A model generated the notes under the pieces. That model was not told the origin of the DNA. It saw only the letters and a list, made by a program, of their open reading frames with translations, and made no database searches. Below, in pieces: positions 50,740 to 59,602 of a DNA stretch of 64,000 nt. The position numbers were made by a program, and so were the translations under genes. This DNA is from a virus: the IMG/VR virus record IMGVR_UViG_3300020578_000020, positions 42,307-106,306 of that record; one strand, given 5' to 3'. Each line of letters begins with the position of its first letter. Position 1 is the stretch's first letter.

Positions 50740-51534
50740 TTATTTTATTTTTTTATATATAATATCTTCAGGTAATATAAATTCTTTACATAAATATAGA
50801 TTTTTTTTAACTGACTCTATTTTTGACAGATATAAATCTTCACTTAAATCGTTAATATTTATCTCATCTAAAAAAAGAATACCATCTTTATCAAAATAAT
50901 CAATTATTTTTTTAGACCCTTTATAAATTGGTATTGTTCCGGTTGCAAAACAGTCTAATATTTTTTCAGTAAAATATGTGTCCATTGTTGCGTTCTCAAT
51001 ACAAACGGAAAACATATAATCACATAAACCTTCTTCTTTATTATGTATTTCATTAAATCCTCTACCATACACATCAATCTTATCTTTATGGTTGTTGGCG
51101 AAATCAAACCTAAGTTTTTGTTGCTCTGTAAAAGTTTTATTTGACGTTACCATTGATACTAATTTTTTTTTATCACACATCATAGGCTCTTTTATCCATG
51201 ACCCCATTGCGGGTACAAAATAAAACTTTTGACTAAGCGATAATAACTCCTCATTATATGTGAAAATATAATCAAAAACGTCTAAAACTAATTTTAAATT
51301 ATTTTTTATATAATCAAAAACCCCATTATTAAAGTACGGTGATTCTAGTGTCCATAAAACTTTTTTATTACCGTCTAATCTATTATTAATACCATTAATA
51401 ATCCCACCATCGATATAGAAATCATACTCACCTGTACCATTAAAAAAATCCCATTTAAAATACTTCGGTGTTTGGTTAACAGTTGATGACCCATTGTGTA
51501 GAAAAATTTGACTTTTCATATTAAAAATATCCAT
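50740..51534 (-). CDS. GT10-type fucosyltransferase
   Basis: A 264-residue enzyme of the alpha-1,3/1,4-fucosyltransferase family GT10. The diagnostic donor region is SVCIENATMDTYFTEKILDC (about residues 178-197), then FATGTIPIYKGSKKIIDYF. Upstream, VTSNKTFTEQQKLRFDFAN and IDVYGRG fit the N-terminal half. It transfers fucose from GDP-fucose, which fcl and gmd in this block could supply. The start may be at 51534 or Met6 (51519). Confidence 0.82.
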   Translation of the reverse strand: MDIFNMKSQIFLHNGSSTVNQTPKYFKWDFFNGTGEYDFYIDGGIINGINNRLDGNKKVLWTLESPYFNNGVFDYIKNNLKLVLDVFDYIFTYNEELLSLSQKFYFVPAMGSWIKEPMMCDKKKLVSMVTSNKTFTEQQKLRFDFANNHKDKIDVYGRGFNEIHNKEEGLCDYMFSVCIENATMDTYFTEKILDCFATGTIPIYKGSKKIIDYFDKDGILFLDEININDLSEDLYLSKIESVKKNLYLCKEFILPEDIIYKKIK

Positions 51535-51537
51535 AAT

Positions 51538-52323
51538 TTAAAAATATAATATATAGTTTTTATGGTGAGTTAATGGTTTTTCTTCTGTAAAAATTGAGTT
51601 AGGTATTTTTTTACCCCACTCATCTTTATTGTAATTTTTTAAATTAAAATGATCACCAATATCGTTTCCGGTGATATAACAATGCTTTGAATTATAAATT
51701 ATCTTTTCGATGTAAATGTCTTGCATTTCTTTACTACACTCAGTAATAGCATAATTTGATATTATCAAATCGTATTTTTTATTTGGTAGATTATTAAAAT
51801 TTAAAAAATTAAGATTTTTGTAATCGTACATATCTAAATATTTTTTTGTGAGTCCCAAAACTTCAGGTAAATCAACAAAGTTATATTCTTTTATATTAAA
51901 ATGATCTTGTATAATTTTTGATTGTCCTCCGTAACCCACACCTATTTCCACAATTGACATATCGTCAAGGTTACCGAATAATGTGATTAAATCGTTTAAA
52001 ACCTTAATATACCTTAATGTTGATGGGGATACATTACCATAAGGTTCTTTATACCAAAACTGTTTTGGGTTACCTTGTATATCGTTAGTTTTAAATTTTT
52101 CAATTAACGACATATCTATCTTTGTTAATTTTTCTATTTCGTTTATATACCCAACTCCTTGTTCATATGTTGTGTGTTCTAATATCTGATTAAATGAAGG
52201 GTTAGATTTAAAATTATTAAAAATATAATTATCTTCACATGCAAATTTACATATGTTTTTAAAGTTGTTTTCGTCAGAGATTGATGTATTAGACAATGAG
52301 TTTTCCGTTTTCATATTTAACAT
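51538..52323 (-). CDS. SAM-dependent sugar methyltransferase
   Basis: A 261-residue methyltransferase. The SAM site is MSIVEIGVGYGGQSKIIQDH (about residues 140-159), followed by EYNFVDLPEVLGLTKKYLD and YDLIISNYAITECSKEM. NPKQFWYKEPYGNVSPSTLR upstream is typical of putative sugar O-methyltransferases in surface-glycan clusters. O-methylation caps or masks sugars. The start region overlaps the GT11-like gene; Met4 is also possible. Confidence 0.78.
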   Translation of the reverse strand: MLNMKTENSLSNTSISDENNFKNICKFACEDNYIFNNFKSNPSFNQILEHTTYEQGVGYINEIEKLTKIDMSLIEKFKTNDIQGNPKQFWYKEPYGNVSPSTLRYIKVLNDLITLFGNLDDMSIVEIGVGYGGQSKIIQDHFNIKEYNFVDLPEVLGLTKKYLDMYDYKNLNFLNFNNLPNKKYDLIISNYAITECSKEMQDIYIEKIIYNSKHCYITGNDIGDHFNLKNYNKDEWGKKIPNSIFTEEKPLTHHKNYILYF

Positions 52324-53113
52324 TTATTTTTATCCATTTATTTTCGTATATATCTTGGTAGTGTTTTTCCCCTCTAGGCCCAAACCAAATTGATGGTACA
52401 AATACTTTTTTATTGTGATTTAAATTAAGATAAGATCCCCACCAAGAAAATGAAGAATTAGACATAATATTATGATTACATAAACTCATCATCCATAATT
52501 CTTCATAATCATCTAATTTATTAACAATGGTTGAATTGGGGTAATTTAGATTCTTCTCGACCCAATCTTTGTCATTAGAGAATATAAAAATATAACCTTT
52601 TTTATCAATTAGACTAAGACACTCATTTAAATATGATTTATCAACCACAGGTAAAATATCACTAACACCTAAGTAATCACCCCTACGAACATGAATGGAT
52701 ATTGAGTTATTTTTGAAAACAAAAGGATATAATTTTTTTATTTTATTTATAAACTCTTCAGTTGGTTGGAATAAACTTTTAATTTGATTTTTAAAATCCC
52801 CAAAATTTTTACTACTTTGAAAGTAACCAAAAAACTCAGTGGACGTATGATACAACGGTTCAATTTTATTATACGACCAAGATGGTTCTGATATTCTTAT
52901 TAGTGGTTCTGTAATGTTATCAAATTTTAAATTCCTAAAAATGTTATTCATATATTTTGTTGGTTGATTTCCCTCCATAGGAATAAATGAAATAGGTCTA
53001 AAAACTACATCAATGTTATTTTTAAATCCTTCCGTTTTTGCTTTGGCGATTTGGAACATTTGATTTCCTAACCCACCCATCAAATACGAAGTTACAATCA
53101 TTTTATCAACCAA
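52289..53113 (-). CDS. GT11-type fucosyltransferase
   Basis: A 274-residue enzyme of family GT11 (alpha-1,2-fucosyltransferase type). SYLMGGLGNQMFQIAKAK near the N-terminus, NSISIHVRRGDYLGVSD with the HxRRxDY motif (about residues 137-145), and NHNIMSNSSFSWWGSYLN (about 217-234) are the three family motifs. It uses GDP-L-fucose. Two different fucosyltransferase families side by side strongly support a fucosylated product. It overlaps its neighbours on both sides. Confidence 0.9.
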   Translation of the reverse strand: MVDKMIVTSYLMGGLGNQMFQIAKAKTEGFKNNIDVVFRPISFIPMEGNQPTKYMNNIFRNLKFDNITEPLIRISEPSWSYNKIEPLYHTSTEFFGYFQSSKNFGDFKNQIKSLFQPTEEFINKIKKLYPFVFKNNSISIHVRRGDYLGVSDILPVVDKSYLNECLSLIDKKGYIFIFSNDKDWVEKNLNYPNSTIVNKLDDYEELWMMSLCNHNIMSNSSFSWWGSYLNLNHNKKVFVPSIWFGPRGEKHYQDIYENKWIKINVKYENGKLIV

Positions 53114-53721
53114 TTATAATCCATTACTTGATTTTGTATATCAGAAAAACTAACAATTTGTGAAGTTAAACCTGGAACACTTGAATACGCCTTATATTTT
53201 CTTTGGAGGTTTGCCATCATTACATCATTCTCAATTGAATATGTTTGTAGTGCAAACATCAATTCCTCAAACACATAAGATTTTAGTATAACACAATGTG
53301 CCGAAAAACTCTTATTAAGTTTGATACATTTTTCATTAACAACTTCTGTTTTTTCACCGACATGATAATTGTGATTTGCCCCAAAATACAACATGTCCCA
53401 GTTTTCAGGAACATGATCCATATACTCCTTTAATTTTTCATTAAAATCGTCAACGAAGATACAATCATCCTCAATAATTAGAATACTATCTTTAGGTGTT
53501 TTTTTCCAATCATTATACATGTTTATATAAGTCTTAATTAAACCAAACATACCTGAAGGCATTTTTGTGGGATTCTCAATTTTTTTACCGTTAACACCCT
53601 CAAATAAAATATAATCTTTGCATCCTATTTTTTCTAATTGATTTAAAATGTGTTCTTTTCTGTCAGTTCTTTCTTTCAGATTTATAACGTAAATTGAGTC
53701 TGTTAAATCGTTAAGTGTCAT
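53098..53721 (-). CDS. GT25-type glycosyltransferase
   Basis: A 207-residue enzyme of the LgtB/GT25 kind. It starts DSIYVINLKERTDRKEHILN (residues 8-27), has PSGMFGLIKTYINMYNDWKK and SILIIEDDCIFVDDF (the acidic EDD donor motif, about residues 80-94), and SFSAHCVILKSYVFEELM near the end. GT25 members often add galactose to lipooligosaccharide. The sugar here is unknown. It overlaps the GT11-like gene by 16 nt. Confidence 0.85.
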   Translation of the reverse strand: MTLNDLTDSIYVINLKERTDRKEHILNQLEKIGCKDYILFEGVNGKKIENPTKMPSGMFGLIKTYINMYNDWKKTPKDSILIIEDDCIFVDDFNEKLKEYMDHVPENWDMLYFGANHNYHVGEKTEVVNEKCIKLNKSFSAHCVILKSYVFEELMFALQTYSIENDVMMANLQRKYKAYSSVPGLTSQIVSFSDIQNQVMDYNWLIK

Positions 53722-53727
53722 ATTATT

Positions 53728-55107
53728 TTAATTTTGTAAATTATTTTTTTTCATAATATAGTCATAAAGTTCTTGACTATTTTTATTAGCTTCGGTAGAT
53801 ACAGTTCCATCCTTTTCGTGATGAAAATAAGTGAATAATGGTTTTGGTATTCTTTTACCTACATATCCTGATTTCATCATTCGTACCCATAAGTCATAAT
53901 CTTCCCAACCTTTCATATTTTCGTCATAACCACCACATTTGCTGAAGGCTTCTTTAGTAAACATAGAACAATTAACAATGAATGGCCCTTGTATTAAACG
54001 TTCTTTAGACCATTCAGGTCTCTTCTCAACCCCGTTCATTTGACCAACATGGTTTGTATCACAATACACCGGACTCAATTTATTATTTTTTTCAATTAAA
54101 TTAACACAAGTTTGGATATATTCTGGTGATATCATGTCATCAGAATCTAAAGGTAAAATATACTCACCAGTAGAATTTTTAATACCAGTATTCCTTGCTG
54201 AAGAAGGACCGGCATTTTTTTGATGTATAATTTTAATGTTTGGGTGATTTGATAAACTCTCAAGTTTATTAAGAATATATTGGTTGTTAGACCCATCATT
54301 CACAATTACTAACTCAATATTTTTATAAGTCGAATTGAATACTGACTCTAATGATTTTTGAAACATGTTACCGTAATTATGGATCGGCATAATTACAGAA
54401 ACTAAAGGTTGTTTTGAGTCATGTGTAAACGTAGGTAAATCAGTACCAATTATTTGAGGTAATTTATATTTAAATGTGTCTATAAATTTAATTCTGTTTT
54501 CTTCCCACTGTCGGTTAGTTTGACCAATTGATAAGTGTGTTATTGGAATATTAGATATTACACCAACCTTAACACCCTCTAAATGATTTTCGAATGTAAA
54601 CGTAGTATCGTAAAAATGGAATCCCTGAACATTTTCATTGAACTGTTTGGATATTTTATCTTTTTGTATCATCATGAAAACACCGTCAACAATAACCGAT
54701 TGTAAAACTTTATTACCAAATGGTTCGCTATACTTTGATAACCATTTTTTACCGTTGTGTTGGTGATAAACTTGACCTATCATTTCAGATGATACTTCCC
54801 ACCACATACCTGATTCAGGGTAATACCTTGTACCTGCAACACCCAAAATACCATACTCTGGTCTTTTTTGGAAATGCTCAATCACACGTTTTGCCCAATA
54901 TTTTTTTTCAAAAATAATGTCGTCATGGCATAATATAACAATGTTATTGGAACTTTCATTTAATATTTCATTATAAACAACCGATAATGATTTTTCACCA
55001 TTATTTATTTTTTCTATGATCTCGGCGTCATCAATACCACAAGTTTCTTTGATTTGTTGTATAAAATTTGGTTTCGGTGTTTTTGTACTAAATCCTATTG
55101 TAATCAT
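53728..55107 (-). CDS. two-domain glycosyltransferase (StrF-like + GT2)
   Basis: A 459-residue protein with two GT-A domains. Residues 1-225 resemble the StrF-like glycosyltransferase-like domain (VVYNEILNESSNNIVILCHD, then WWEVSSEMIGQVYHQHNGKK and VIVDGVFMMIQKDK). Residues 235-459 are a classic GT2: VSVIMPIHNYGNMFQKSLES, VNDGSNNQ, PSSARNTGIKNSTGEYILPL with DSDD, and KCGGYDENMKGWEDYDLWVR. It may add two residues or a repeating unit. It overlaps the dUTPase gene by 4 nt. Confidence 0.88.
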   Translation of the reverse strand: MITIGFSTKTPKPNFIQQIKETCGIDDAEIIEKINNGEKSLSVVYNEILNESSNNIVILCHDDIIFEKKYWAKRVIEHFQKRPEYGILGVAGTRYYPESGMWWEVSSEMIGQVYHQHNGKKWLSKYSEPFGNKVLQSVIVDGVFMMIQKDKISKQFNENVQGFHFYDTTFTFENHLEGVKVGVISNIPITHLSIGQTNRQWEENRIKFIDTFKYKLPQIIGTDLPTFTHDSKQPLVSVIMPIHNYGNMFQKSLESVFNSTYKNIELVIVNDGSNNQYILNKLESLSNHPNIKIIHQKNAGPSSARNTGIKNSTGEYILPLDSDDMISPEYIQTCVNLIEKNNKLSPVYCDTNHVGQMNGVEKRPEWSKERLIQGPFIVNCSMFTKEAFSKCGGYDENMKGWEDYDLWVRMMKSGYVGKRIPKPLFTYFHHEKDGTVSTEANKNSQELYDYIMKKNNLQN

Positions 55108-55718
55108 AAACCAGTTGACCCAAAACCATTATTATTTCGGTCTTTATTTTCTAATTTATTTTTTGAAATTAGGTTTACCCATTTGCCCGACACCACAGGA
55201 CATAAAACCGCTTGAGCAATTTTTTGACCTTTTTCGATTTTAACTTTTTGATTTGTGGTATTGAAAAGTATAACTTGTATTTCTCCTAAATATCCTTGAT
55301 CTACAGTTCCTGGTGAATTCAAAACCATTAAACCCTGTTTAAGTGCTAAACCACTTTTAGATCTTACTTGAATCTCGTATCCATCAGGTATATCAATATG
55401 AAGACCCGTAGGAATAAGGATCCTATCAAAAGGATGAATCCACTTATCTTCAACACTATATAAATCAAAACCAGAATCTGACTCATAAACATATTTTGGA
55501 TCAATCGTATTTTCATTTGATTTTTTATAACTTACGTCAAGTTTCGGGACATATGATTTAATTTCATCTTCTAATTCTTGAAAGTCTAAACCAATTGTGT
55601 CAAATAAGGAATTATAATTAATCTCACTAGTTCCGTTATCATTCGAATTTAGATCTTCTAACATTTTTATAAGAGCGTTTATTTCTTGTTCTTCGTTATT
55701 ATTTAGTTCTTTACTCAT
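55104..55718 (-). CDS. dut: dUTPase
   Basis: A 204-residue trimeric-type dUTP pyrophosphatase. The five motifs are visible: SDSGFDLYS (about residues 80-88), IQVRSKSGLALKQ, NSPGTVDQGYLGEIQVI, KGQKIAQAVLCPV and, at the end, NNNGFGSTGL. The first about 60 residues are an acidic helical extension (NNNEEQEINALIKMLEDLNS) not found in the core enzyme. It keeps uracil out of phage DNA and gives dUMP for dTMP synthesis. Confidence 0.96.
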   Translation of the reverse strand: MSKELNNNEEQEINALIKMLEDLNSNDNGTSEINYNSLFDTIGLDFQELEDEIKSYVPKLDVSYKKSNENTIDPKYVYESDSGFDLYSVEDKWIHPFDRILIPTGLHIDIPDGYEIQVRSKSGLALKQGLMVLNSPGTVDQGYLGEIQVILFNTTNQKVKIEKGQKIAQAVLCPVVSGKWVNLISKNKLENKDRNNNGFGSTGL

Positions 55719-56443
55719 TATCTCAATGATTTTAATTTTATTATTGTATCAACCAAAACTTTAACATCTTTTTCACAGTATTCGGCGATTTCTTTTAATC
55801 TATTATGACTCCAATACGCCTCATGTACCATACCACCATTGACCTCACCATCTTTTGGTGTTGGGATGTCTAAACAAGCACACATTAAATCTAAAGATCC
55901 AATTGATGTATATGCACCGTATTGCCAAATTTCTTTTGTATCGATAGCTTTTACCTCCCATGGTTTAGTATCGTATGACGGTAGAATTTTAGATGGCATA
56001 ATTCCATTTACAATCATTCGTTTTGCTAACATTGGAATATCAAAGTTTTTTAAATTATGTCCACATAAATAAAAATCTAATTTATGACAACGGTTCAAAA
56101 GGTCTCTTACTTCAGTAAGTAGTTTATGTTCATCATCACCTAAAAATGTTTGTCTTTTTGTTTCTCCATTATCTAAAACAAATGCCATGGATACACAAAC
56201 AATCTTTGCAAACTCAGGAACAAGTGCCGCTCGTTTTTTGAAAACAATATCCATGTGTTCTTCAGTTGTTTTTTCTTTACCCGATTCTTTATCTTCAGGA
56301 AATCTTTTCAAAAACCAATCAAAGTATTTATCAAATTGTTCGGCAACTTTGGGATTAAAATTGATACACGTTTGGTAATCAGCACATCCACCAACGGTTT
56401 CGATATCTAAAAATAAAATTTTTGTTATTGGAATATTAATCAT
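55718..56443 (-). CDS. 3'-5' exonuclease (DnaQ/PolB-like)
   Basis: A 241-residue DEDD exonuclease. Exo I is ILFLDIETVGG (about residues 9-19), with Asp and Glu as metal ligands; Exo II is FYLCGHNLKNFDIPMLAKRM (about 137-156); the third motif is IAEYCEKDVKVLVDTI near the C-terminus. It resembles the predicted PolB-like exonucleases of phages and Bacteroidota. Likely tasks are DNA processing or repair. ATG touches the dUTPase gene end; both are DNA-metabolism genes inside the glycan block. Confidence 0.88.
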   Translation of the reverse strand: MINIPITKILFLDIETVGGCADYQTCINFNPKVAEQFDKYFDWFLKRFPEDKESGKEKTTEEHMDIVFKKRAALVPEFAKIVCVSMAFVLDNGETKRQTFLGDDEHKLLTEVRDLLNRCHKLDFYLCGHNLKNFDIPMLAKRMIVNGIMPSKILPSYDTKPWEVKAIDTKEIWQYGAYTSIGSLDLMCACLDIPTPKDGEVNGGMVHEAYWSHNRLKEIAEYCEKDVKVLVDTIIKLKSLR

Positions 56444-56445
56444 TT

Positions 56446-57672
56446 TTATTTAATTAAGGATTTGTAAAATTCGGATCTTCGATGAGTCACAAAGTTTAAG
56501 TCATATTTGTCTTTAACGGTTTCATATAATTTTTCGCCAAGATCTACAATCATATTTGGATTATCAACTAATTTTTTAATATTTTTGACCCAATCACTAT
56601 GATTTCTTACTTCATCGACTAAAAGTGCATTTCCATCCGTAAATTGACCATTTTTTAGGGCGTGTTTCAAATCAATTGTGTACGGTCCAAGATTTGATGC
56701 AATTATGGTTTTTTTGTAAAATCCCGCTTCAATAACTTTGAGTTGGGATTTCATTCTATTAAATATGTGGTTTTTAATTGGTGCTAATGAGATGTCAAAT
56801 TTTGAATAATTTTTTGCGTATGAGTCAGTTGGTCTAGTCCAAACACGAACATAATTTTCATTGTAAAGGTTAGGAAAATCTTCTTCCTTATATTGATTCA
56901 AAAATAATTTATATTCAGGAGAAACAATTTTATAATTATTTGTAAAAATCTCTTCATACCTTGCCCAAACAGTTTCTTCAGGTTTAATAGGTCTTTGTTT
57001 TTTTTCTCCAGTGTCTTTATTAATTTCGGTTACGGAACCTCGTATATCGAATCCACACAAATAAAATTGTAATTTATCCTGTTGACTTGATAGTTTGCCA
57101 ACCATTCCATCTAATAATTTAAGATCATGTAAATGAGAAGAACCGCCTAACCAACCAACTCTTATTTTGTCTGAAGGTAATGTTGGTTTATTAAACTGTC
57201 CTTCTTTCGGGTCAATTGCGTTTGGAAAAACAATAACATTTTTGTTAATTTTTCTAATTTCATTTGCAAATATTTCAGTTGTGGTTGTTACATAATCGGC
57301 AGCCTTAAGATTCTCGATAATTTTTGAATTCATTTTGTCTGCCAAAATTAAATTGTGAATAGGGTGTTCTTTTGTTGGTAACCAATAATCATCGAGGTCG
57401 GCAATAACAATAATCCCCATACTTTTAAGGGCTTTGATAATTGTTGGACATTGTTCTAAGGTTCCAAAATTTCTATGAAAATGAACAATTTGGTAATTTT
57501 TCCAATAATTAAAATCACTAACTTTCGGTGTGAAATCTATATCGACGTGGAAATCGTCAGGATATAAATTTTGTAACATAATGTGTGGGTCGACTGACCG
57601 ATATTTTCCTACTCCTGATGCGTCTGAAGGTAGTACTAAAATTTTGATTTTTTCTTTCATGTTTGGTTTCAA
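56446..57672 (-). CDS. glycosyltransferase, GT4-like
   Basis: A 408-residue GT-B enzyme. N-terminal half: IKILVLPSDASGVGKYRSVD (about residues 8-27) and YQIVHFHRNFG. Middle: VIVFPNAIDPKEGQF and IRVGWLGGSSHLHDLKLLDG, a strong GT4 feature. C-terminal half: YSKFDISLAPIKNHIFNRMK then SQLKVIEAGFYKKTIIASNL, with the donor-binding Glu. Met1 at 57672 or Met5 at 57660. It is the first gene of the long - strand run and lies 163 nt downstream of a terminator-ended unit. Confidence 0.85.
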   Translation of the reverse strand: MKPNMKEKIKILVLPSDASGVGKYRSVDPHIMLQNLYPDDFHVDIDFTPKVSDFNYWKNYQIVHFHRNFGTLEQCPTIIKALKSMGIIVIADLDDYWLPTKEHPIHNLILADKMNSKIIENLKAADYVTTTTEIFANEIRKINKNVIVFPNAIDPKEGQFNKPTLPSDKIRVGWLGGSSHLHDLKLLDGMVGKLSSQQDKLQFYLCGFDIRGSVTEINKDTGEKKQRPIKPEETVWARYEEIFTNNYKIVSPEYKLFLNQYKEEDFPNLYNENYVRVWTRPTDSYAKNYSKFDISLAPIKNHIFNRMKSQLKVIEAGFYKKTIIASNLGPYTIDLKHALKNGQFTDGNALLVDEVRNHSDWVKNIKKLVDNPNMIVDLGEKLYETVKDKYDLNFVTHRRSEFYKSLIK

Positions 57673-57782
57673 TTCTAATAAAGGAAAAATATTTTTTAAT
57701 AGTCATTTCCCGTCTTACTTATGAATTATAACCATATTTTTTTGTTTTATCAATTCTAAATTTTTTTTCATCGTAATTTTCA

Positions 57783-57812
57783 ATAAAAAAATCCACCTTT
57801 AATGGGTGGATT
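57783..57812 (-). terminator. intrinsic terminator of the gene at 57836
   Basis: On the - strand AATCCACC pairs with GGTGGATT (57805-57812 with 57790-57797), followed by a T run. The stem sequence is nearly the same as in the dnaK terminator. Confidence 0.82.
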
Positions 57813-57835
57813 GAGTGGACGCCTGAAAAGTTTTT

Positions 57836-58456
57836 TTATTTTGCAATTTTTTTAATTTTGGTAACTTTACCTTCGAATAAATGTTCGCCAACTCTAAACT
57901 TAAATATTTCGTTTGATCTTATTTCAGATTCAATTAACAGTCCATTTTCCTTCAAAACATCCTCAACAGTTCCTCTAACAATATCTTTTATCTGTTTTCC
58001 GCTCAAAGTAGATTGTATTGGATGTTGTTGTGTTTGAACATGTCTTTTAGTTTCTGATTCAGAGACATTATTTTTTGTGTTAGTATTCATCAATCTACTA
58101 GCTCTTTCAACTAAATCATCACTCAATACCGCTCCTGTCGCAGTTCCCATTGTTGGTTGTTGTATTGGGTGTTCCATCATCAACCGTTTGATTTCGTCAG
58201 GGAGTTTAGAGCTAGCAATTCGTTGTTCTACCGAAATGTTAGAGGGTGTCTGTTGTACAACAGGTTTTGCCTCTTCCAATATGTCGGATGGAATATTATA
58301 TTTTGCCAAAGGAGCGTTGTAGTCTTCAACAATTGGTGCCGACAAACCTGATCCTGATGATATATTTCTCGCCTGATTTCTTTCGATATTTTGATGTTTT
58401 TCCATGATCTTTTTTGAGATCATTAATTTCTGTAGTAATTCTGCTTCTGAGTTCAT
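57836..58456 (-). CDS. hypothetical phage protein (206 aa)
   Basis: A 206-residue polar protein starting MNSEAELLQKLMISKKIMEK. The N-terminal helix is followed by a long Gln/Ser/Pro-rich disordered-looking part with KLPDEIKRLMMEHPIQQPTM, and a small C-terminal fold IKDIVRGTVEDVLKENGLLI, then FKFRVGEHLFEGKVTKIKK. Helix-linker-fold layouts like this occur in virion and DNA-binding accessory proteins. No family is recognised. It ends at a strong terminator. Confidence 0.6.
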   Translation of the reverse strand: MNSEAELLQKLMISKKIMEKHQNIERNQARNISSGSGLSAPIVEDYNAPLAKYNIPSDILEEAKPVVQQTPSNISVEQRIASSKLPDEIKRLMMEHPIQQPTMGTATGAVLSDDLVERASRLMNTNTKNNVSESETKRHVQTQQHPIQSTLSGKQIKDIVRGTVEDVLKENGLLIESEIRSNEIFKFRVGEHLFEGKVTKIKKIAK

Positions 58457-58465
58457 ATTTTTCGA

Positions 58466-58846
58466 TTAAAATACCGCGTTTATAATTAGTCTCGACATAC
58501 TTTTATCTCCTGATGAATTGTAATTAGGTCTTGGAGTATCGAAAGTTTCTTGAGTTGGTCTAATAAATTCCATTTTATCAACCCTGAAAAACCTCCAACT
58601 TGGTAATGGTTTTTTACCCAAATAACCTCTGTGAGAAGCTCCTTCTCTATCCCAAGCTCTTAACACGGGGTTTCCTTTTTTACTCAATCCAAATGCAACA
58701 GGTTCAATAACTCTTAGACCTTTTCCACCTGGTTCATCACCGTTATAATAAATTACGCACACTTGTTTATTTTTAATAGCGTCAACAATTTGATTTTTTG
58801 ATGCTATTTCTAAAATAAGATTATTTAATGTTTTGTAAAGTTTCAT
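58466..58846 (-). CDS. WYL-like domain phage protein
   Basis: A 126-residue protein starting MKLYKTLNNLILEIASKNQI. Residues 17-100 (IVDAIKNKQVCVIYYNGDEP, GGKGLRVIEPVAFGLSKKGN, PVLRAWDREG, WRFFRVDKMEFI) follow the strand order of WYL-type SH3-like domains, as seen in a protein common to marine T4-like phages. WYL domains in host regulators sense nucleic-acid ligands; the phage role is unknown. Its ATG overlaps the stop of the upstream 94-residue gene. Confidence 0.65.
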   Translation of the reverse strand: MKLYKTLNNLILEIASKNQIVDAIKNKQVCVIYYNGDEPGGKGLRVIEPVAFGLSKKGNPVLRAWDREGASHRGYLGKKPLPSWRFFRVDKMEFIRPTQETFDTPRPNYNSSGDKSMSRLIINAVF

Positions 58847-59130
58847 TAAGCCGATGGAGTAGTGTAGGGTTTGTCTGGTTGATATTCGTTTATTTTAATT
58901 TCATTTTTTCTTTCGATAATATCAATAGAAGAACCTCCATTGACCGTATCTAAGAAAATTCCTGTACCTTTACCTGATTCATCTCCATCGGAAAGGGCGT
59001 CAGGATTTACCGCAGAATAAGGGTTATCTGTTTTGTAATCATTTTTTACAATCAAACTTTTTCTTTGAAGATCGGCAATTGCCGTTAAGTCATTTGGTGG
59101 TTGGCTAAAATCTAATCTTTCTGTTTGCAT
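58846..59130 (-). CDS. hypothetical phage protein (94 aa)
   Basis: A 94-residue polar protein starting MQTERLDFSQPPNDLTAIAD and ending EYQPDKPYTTPSA. It has a short helix (ADLQRKSLIVKNDYKTDN) and Gly/Ser-rich parts, mostly disordered-looking. It lies 1 nt from the next upstream gene and overlaps the WYL-like gene's start, so it is translated in series. Possibly a small tail or head accessory protein; no family is recognised. Confidence 0.58.
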   Translation of the reverse strand: MQTERLDFSQPPNDLTAIADLQRKSLIVKNDYKTDNPYSAVNPDALSDGDESGKGTGIFLDTVNGGSSIDIIERKNEIKINEYQPDKPYTTPSA

Positions 59131-59131
59131 T

Positions 59132-59602
59132 TTAAATTATTTTTTTTATTAAATTGTTTATCCTATCAAGGTCTTCTTTTATTGAGATGTCTTGAACGAA
59201 TCTTGAATGTTCTTTTGAAGGACTTATCATATCGCCAAGGGGTCCCAAATTTTTTAATGTTAAGTCATCTGTCGAATTTGGCATAAATTCTTGTTGAATA
59301 AATTCGGAAGCATCTTCATGATTTCTTAAATCTTCTAAAGTGGTATTTACCCAATTTTTCATATAGTCCGCGCCATTCAAAATAAATGGGGCGTCAGTCT
59401 TATCACCATTGTAATTATCGAACCAATTTTTTATTCTACCAAGCTGTTGATAAGTTGCATACCCACTATTTCTTAATTCTTCATTCCTTTTGTGTCCTTC
59501 GATTGAAGGATCTGAATTTGGTATATGATCAAAACAAATTTGTAAGTACTCTACAACCTTATCCGGTAGTTGAATTGTTTTATTGTATAAATTACTGTTC
59601 AC
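59132..59602 (-). CDS. hypothetical phage protein (156 aa)
   Basis: A 156-residue helical protein starting MNSNLYNKTIQLPDKVVEYL. The middle contains ELRNSGYATYQQLGRIKNWF, and DAPFILNGADYMKNWVNTTL, a pattern shared with hypothetical proteins of related large phages. Acidic, no cysteine, no membrane helix. It overlaps the upstream gene by 11 nt. Function unknown. Confidence 0.62.
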   Translation of the reverse strand: MNSNLYNKTIQLPDKVVEYLQICFDHIPNSDPSIEGHKRNEELRNSGYATYQQLGRIKNWFDNYNGDKTDAPFILNGADYMKNWVNTTLEDLRNHEDASEFIQQEFMPNSTDDLTLKNLGPLGDMISPSKEHSRFVQDISIKEDLDRINNLIKKII

